Assembly: GCA_014860565.1 (NCBI GenBank) | Contig: JACZJN010000191.1 | Location: 1 to 45,282 of the forward strand | Source: Bacteroidota bacterium | Lineage (GTDB): Bacteria; Bacteroidota; Ignavibacteria; SZUA-365 | Direction of reading: 5' to 3' | Length of the DNA stretch: 45,282 nt | Part shown: positions 42,319 to 45,282 of the stretch, piece by piece | Layout: every line of letters begins with the position of its first letter | Numbering within the stretch: the first letter of the stretch is position 1 | Notes under the pieces: model-generated | What the model saw: the letters and a program-made list of their open reading frames with translations, nothing else | Databases searched by the model: none | Told to the model about the DNA's origin: nothing | Program-made: the position numbers and the translations under genes

Positions 42319-43698
42319 ATGCAGAATTCCTCCGATGAACCGAAGAAAAATCCGTTCAAAGAACTGATCGAGCCGTTTATTGCCTTTGCACAGGCCCCGC
42401 GGGCGCTCTGGGGCGTCAACCTCACCTACCTGATCGAGGGCATGTGTTACTTTGGTGCCCTTGCGCTGCTTGCCATCTATTTCAATCGTGAAGTCGGCCT
42501 CAGTGATGCGCAGGCGGGGTGGATCGTCGGCGCGTTCACCGGCGGCATCACGCTGGCGATGTTTTTCTTCGGCGAGCTGGCCGACCGCTGGGGTGTGCGC
42601 ATCGCCCTGGCCGTCTCGCTGATCCTCATGTTTTTCGGTCGCACGCTGCTGACCGCGGGCGTCGTCTTCGGCGGCAGCGGAATGTGGTCCCCCGTGTTCT
42701 TCGCCTCGATCGGCGGTCTGCTTCTCGTCGTGCTCGGGTACGGCATGTATCAACCGGCGGCCTACGTCGCCGTGCGGCAATTCACCACACCGAAAACAGC
42801 GGCCATGGGATACGCGGCGCTGTACGCGGTGATGAACCTCGGAGGGTTCATCCCCGGTATCCTTTCCCCACCGATACGCAATGCGTTCGGCATCACGGGC
42901 ATCTATTGGGTGTATACCGGCCTGACTGCGGTATCTGTCGCTCTGCTGCTCGGCATCACGACCAGGGCAAGCGTCATCGCCGCCAGGAAAATGAATCGCG
43001 GCGTTGATCACGAAGCCGAGAATGCGGAGAAAGCGCGCGTCAAGGAACCGTTCAATATCCACCGTTGGCTGCGCGAACATCCGCTGCGAGACATCAAATT
43101 CTCCTTCTTCATTTTTATTCTCATCCCGGTGCAGACGCTCTTCGCCCATCAGTGGCTGACGCTTCCACAATACGTCGACCGCTCGTTTGCGCCCTGGGTG
43201 AGCCAGAACATGGAGTTCTTCGTCAATCTCAATCCCCTGCTCATTTTCGTGCTCACACCACTGGTCGCCGCACTCACAAGCCGGGTGGATGTATACCGCA
43301 TGATGATCATCGGGACGTTTGTCATGGCCGTGCCGACCTTTCTCCTCGCGATCGGTCCGAACGTCACGCTGCTCATGACCTATATTGTTCTGATGTCCGT
43401 CGGAGAGGCGATGTGGCAGCCGCGTTTTCTGCAACTCGCGGCGGAACTGGCGCCCGAGGGAAAGACGGGGCAGTACATGGGCATCGCACAGTTTCCCTGG
43501 TTCCTTACGAAACTTCTCACGAGCCTGTATTCAGGAACGATGCTGGCGCATTACGTCCCGGAAAGCGGCGGGCAGAGCAGCGAGACGCTGTGGCTCCTTT
43601 ATGCATGCATCGCAATGGTAAGCCCGCTTTCCCTGTTCCTCGCACGCAAGTGGATGGGCGACAAACTGAAAACCTCGGCGGTCGGAGCATCCTCCTGA
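42319..43698 (+). CDS. MFS transporter (POT/PTR-like)
   Basis: This 459-residue permease has 12 or more hydrophobic segments. The first half has LTYLIEGMCYFGALALLAIYF and the loop GELADRWGVRIAL (MFS motif A variant), then GYGMYQPAAYVAVRQF and ALYAVMNLGGFIPGILSPPIR, where a 'YxxxNLG' segment resembles proton-dependent oligopeptide transporters. A long charged cytoplasmic loop (about 220-260) separates the halves. The C-terminus is short and polar. Peptide uptake would suit the adjacent secreted M28 peptidase gene, 46 bases downstream, but substrate is inferred. Confidence 0.88.
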   Translation: MQNSSDEPKKNPFKELIEPFIAFAQAPRALWGVNLTYLIEGMCYFGALALLAIYFNREVGLSDAQAGWIVGAFTGGITLAMFFFGELADRWGVRIALAVSLILMFFGRTLLTAGVVFGGSGMWSPVFFASIGGLLLVVLGYGMYQPAAYVAVRQFTTPKTAAMGYAALYAVMNLGGFIPGILSPPIRNAFGITGIYWVYTGLTAVSVALLLGITTRASVIAARKMNRGVDHEAENAEKARVKEPFNIHRWLREHPLRDIKFSFFIFILIPVQTLFAHQWLTLPQYVDRSFAPWVSQNMEFFVNLNPLLIFVLTPLVAALTSRVDVYRMMIIGTFVMAVPTFLLAIGPNVTLLMTYIVLMSVGEAMWQPRFLQLAAELAPEGKTGQYMGIAQFPWFLTKLLTSLYSGTMLAHYVPESGGQSSETLWLLYACIAMVSPLSLFLARKWMGDKLKTSAVGASS

Positions 43699-43744
43699 TG
43701 CTGCAGAGCATCTCTTCAATATTCACATCCGGATATCCGATATT

Positions 43745-45166
43745 ATGAGCAGATACAGAATCGCGCTTCCTCTCGTTCTTGCCCTTGTCATCACGATCGT
43801 AACCGCCCACGGCCTCTCTGCCCAATCCCCCGCCATGCATCAGCGGATGGCAGGCAGCGCCTTCATCGACAACGCGTCGTATGATATGCTGCGTCGGCTC
43901 AGCGACGAAGCGGGTGGCCGCTGGATCGGCTCGGCGCAAAACGAACAGGGCATGCGCATCCTTGTCGAGGAGCTGCGCGGGTTCGGATTGACGCCACGGC
44001 TGGAAACGTTCAGCGTCCCCGGCTGGGTACGGGGCGACGACGAGGTGCGCATGCTCGAACCATCGGACCGTGTCTTCCGCGCGGTGGCGCTCGGGTACGT
44101 CAATCGCACCCCCGCGTTCGATGCCGCCGTTGTGTGGGCGAATCGAGGTCTGCCTGCCGACTTCGACAGCTGTGACGTTTCCGGTCGCATCGCGCTCGTG
44201 ACACAGGAAGGATTGCAGGGCGTCGAAACGCCATTGCGTTCCGAAACCATTCTCCGGGCAGCCGCTGCGGGAGCGCGGGCGGTACTGTTCGTCAACGAGA
44301 AAAAGGCAGGGCAGATTCTATGCGGGATGGGAAATTTCCATGGCGATCCTGCCGCCGTCCCGGCCTTCAGCATCACATGGGTGGAAGGACAGCGTCTGAA
44401 GCGGCTGCTCTCCGATGCCGTCCCTGTTCGCATGCGCATCACCGCGAACTCCTACTGCACGAAGGTGGAAAGCGCGAACGTCGTCTGCACGCTTCCGGGC
44501 AAGAGTGATGATAAAATCGTCATCGGTGCACACTTTGATTCATGGGACGTTGGACAGGGCAGCGTCGACAACGGCATCGGCACCGCGCTGCTTTTCGATG
44601 TCGCGCGCATACTCTCCGCCCTCTCGCCGGCGAACGAACGGACCATCGAATTCGTCTGGTTCAATGGCGAAGAAATGGGGCTGTGGGGTTCGCGTAGATA
44701 TGTCGAGATGCACGCGAACGACCGTATCACCGCAATGGTGAATATGGACATGACCGGAAGTCCGCGTGGTTTTGGCGCAATGGGGAACGATCACTTCCTG
44801 CCTCTGCTCAATGAACTCATCGACGAATTCCGCGGATACGACATGAGCCGAGGCGTTATCAACAGCATCTGGACGAACAGCGACCACCAGCCGTTCATGC
44901 TCGCCGGCATTCCGACCATCACACCGCTTGGACATCTCGACAAGGAGACCGTCGAGACGTACCATGATTTTGGCGACACTTTCGACCTCGTCAACAAGAA
45001 ATACCTGTCCGAAGCCGCAGGCGTCGTTTCCGTACTCGCATACGAACTCGCCAACCGCACATCCATCCCCACCCTCCACCGCACACCCACGGAAACCATG
45101 GAATATCTCCGCAAGGGAAATCTCGAGGAGCGCCTCAAACGCCAGGGTGAATGGCCGTTTGAATAA
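43745..45166 (+). CDS. Secreted M28 family zinc peptidase with PA domain
   Basis: This 473-residue metallopeptidase has a signal peptide (about 1-27, ending HGLSA). A PA-type insertion (about 120-240) contains DVSGRIALVTQEG and AAAGARAVLFVNE. The catalytic M28 domain has all five zinc-site residues in order: GAHFDSW (His), GSVDNGIG (bridging Asp), WFNGEEMGLWGS (catalytic Glu and Glu ligand), NMDMTG (Asp) and TYHDFGD (His). It is likely an aminopeptidase or carboxypeptidase acting in the periplasm or outside the cell. It follows the MFS gene on the same strand. Confidence 0.93.
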   Translation: MSRYRIALPLVLALVITIVTAHGLSAQSPAMHQRMAGSAFIDNASYDMLRRLSDEAGGRWIGSAQNEQGMRILVEELRGFGLTPRLETFSVPGWVRGDDEVRMLEPSDRVFRAVALGYVNRTPAFDAAVVWANRGLPADFDSCDVSGRIALVTQEGLQGVETPLRSETILRAAAAGARAVLFVNEKKAGQILCGMGNFHGDPAAVPAFSITWVEGQRLKRLLSDAVPVRMRITANSYCTKVESANVVCTLPGKSDDKIVIGAHFDSWDVGQGSVDNGIGTALLFDVARILSALSPANERTIEFVWFNGEEMGLWGSRRYVEMHANDRITAMVNMDMTGSPRGFGAMGNDHFLPLLNELIDEFRGYDMSRGVINSIWTNSDHQPFMLAGIPTITPLGHLDKETVETYHDFGDTFDLVNKKYLSEAAGVVSVLAYELANRTSIPTLHRTPTETMEYLRKGNLEERLKRQGEWPFE

Positions 45167-45181
45167 ACCGGTATAATCGCC

Positions 45182-45282
45182 GGGCCTATCTCGATATACG
45201 GACGGGCCAATCTCGCCATACGGTCGGGCCGATTTCGCCATACGGACGGGCCGATTTCGCCATACGGACGGGCCGATTTCGC
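45182..45282. repeat. 22-bp tandem repeat running off the right edge
   Basis: Units start at 45182, 45204, 45226, 45248 and 45270 (the last one cut by the edge). The first two differ at a few bases, the third and fourth are identical (gggccgatttcgccatacgg plus ac). 22 is not a multiple of 3, so it is not a coding repeat. It begins 15 bases after the M28 stop. Confidence 0.9.

Noticed and set aside
45182-45282. CRISPR array at the right edge
   Set aside because: Units are contiguous 22-mers without spacers and no cas gene is present in the window.

Overview
The window joins two pieces of DNA: most of the right arm of a prophage (1 to about 23,200) and a stretch of bacterial chromosome (about 23,200 to 45,282). 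The border is a tRNA-Ser(CGA) gene whose 3' end faces a tyrosine integrase, so the tRNA 3' end is the likely attachment site. The other prophage end, with head, portal and most early genes, lies left of the window. The host gene set (csgEFG curli secretion with CsgA/CsgB-like curlins, two DUF1573 proteins, a four-subunit 2-oxoacid:ferredoxin oxidoreductase, a deoxyhypusine-synthase-like protein, a DUF5916 outer-membrane protein) fits the FCB group (Bacteroidota/Chlorobiota/Ignavibacteriota). This placement is inferred from gene content only.

Prophage layout: three genes (a partial Pro/Gly-rich protein, a 91-residue single-TM protein and a 477-residue helical protein) precede one huge reading frame of 4,512 codons. 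A lysis cassette follows (amidase endolysin plus four short overlapping genes, two with membrane segments), then a terminator and the large terminase. A terminase-small-subunit-like gene and a VRR-NUC nuclease run on the opposite strand, the former overlapping the terminase 3' end. A small unknown gene, two terminators and the integrase complete the arm. The order resembles the T7 late region (internal core proteins, lysis, terminase), but this phage is temperate.

The most interesting item is the 4,512-residue protein. It carries an HEYLH zincin motif (residues 1234-1238) and, about 1,100 residues later, DHDGD (2352-2356), an example of the DxDGD active-site signature of two-barrel RNA polymerases such as YonO and the crAss-like virion RNA polymerases. 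Flanking sequence also fits: a DG element followed by lysines at 1940-1965, a VLVTAIP strand at 2310-2316, and an N-x2-G-x4-G-x-I-G type segment at 2481-2491. I infer a virion-delivered RNA polymerase embedded in an ejection-type polyprotein of a temperate, T7-ordered phage.

Chromosomal layout: a curli operon on the minus strand (zinc-ribbon protein, csgE, csgF, csgG with a C-terminal barrel-like extension, CsgA-like, CsgB-like, and a propeller lipoprotein) lies downstream of a sigma-54-activator-like regulator with a degenerate Walker B and a receiver-like N-terminus. Next come a DUF1573/DUF1573/ferritin-like operon, the korDABC-type operon, a deoxyhypusine-synthase-like gene, and an FAD-dependent amine-oxidase-like gene with a small membrane protein. 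On the plus strand are a DUF5916 protein, an MFS transporter and an M28 peptidase. A 22-bp tandem repeat runs off the right edge.
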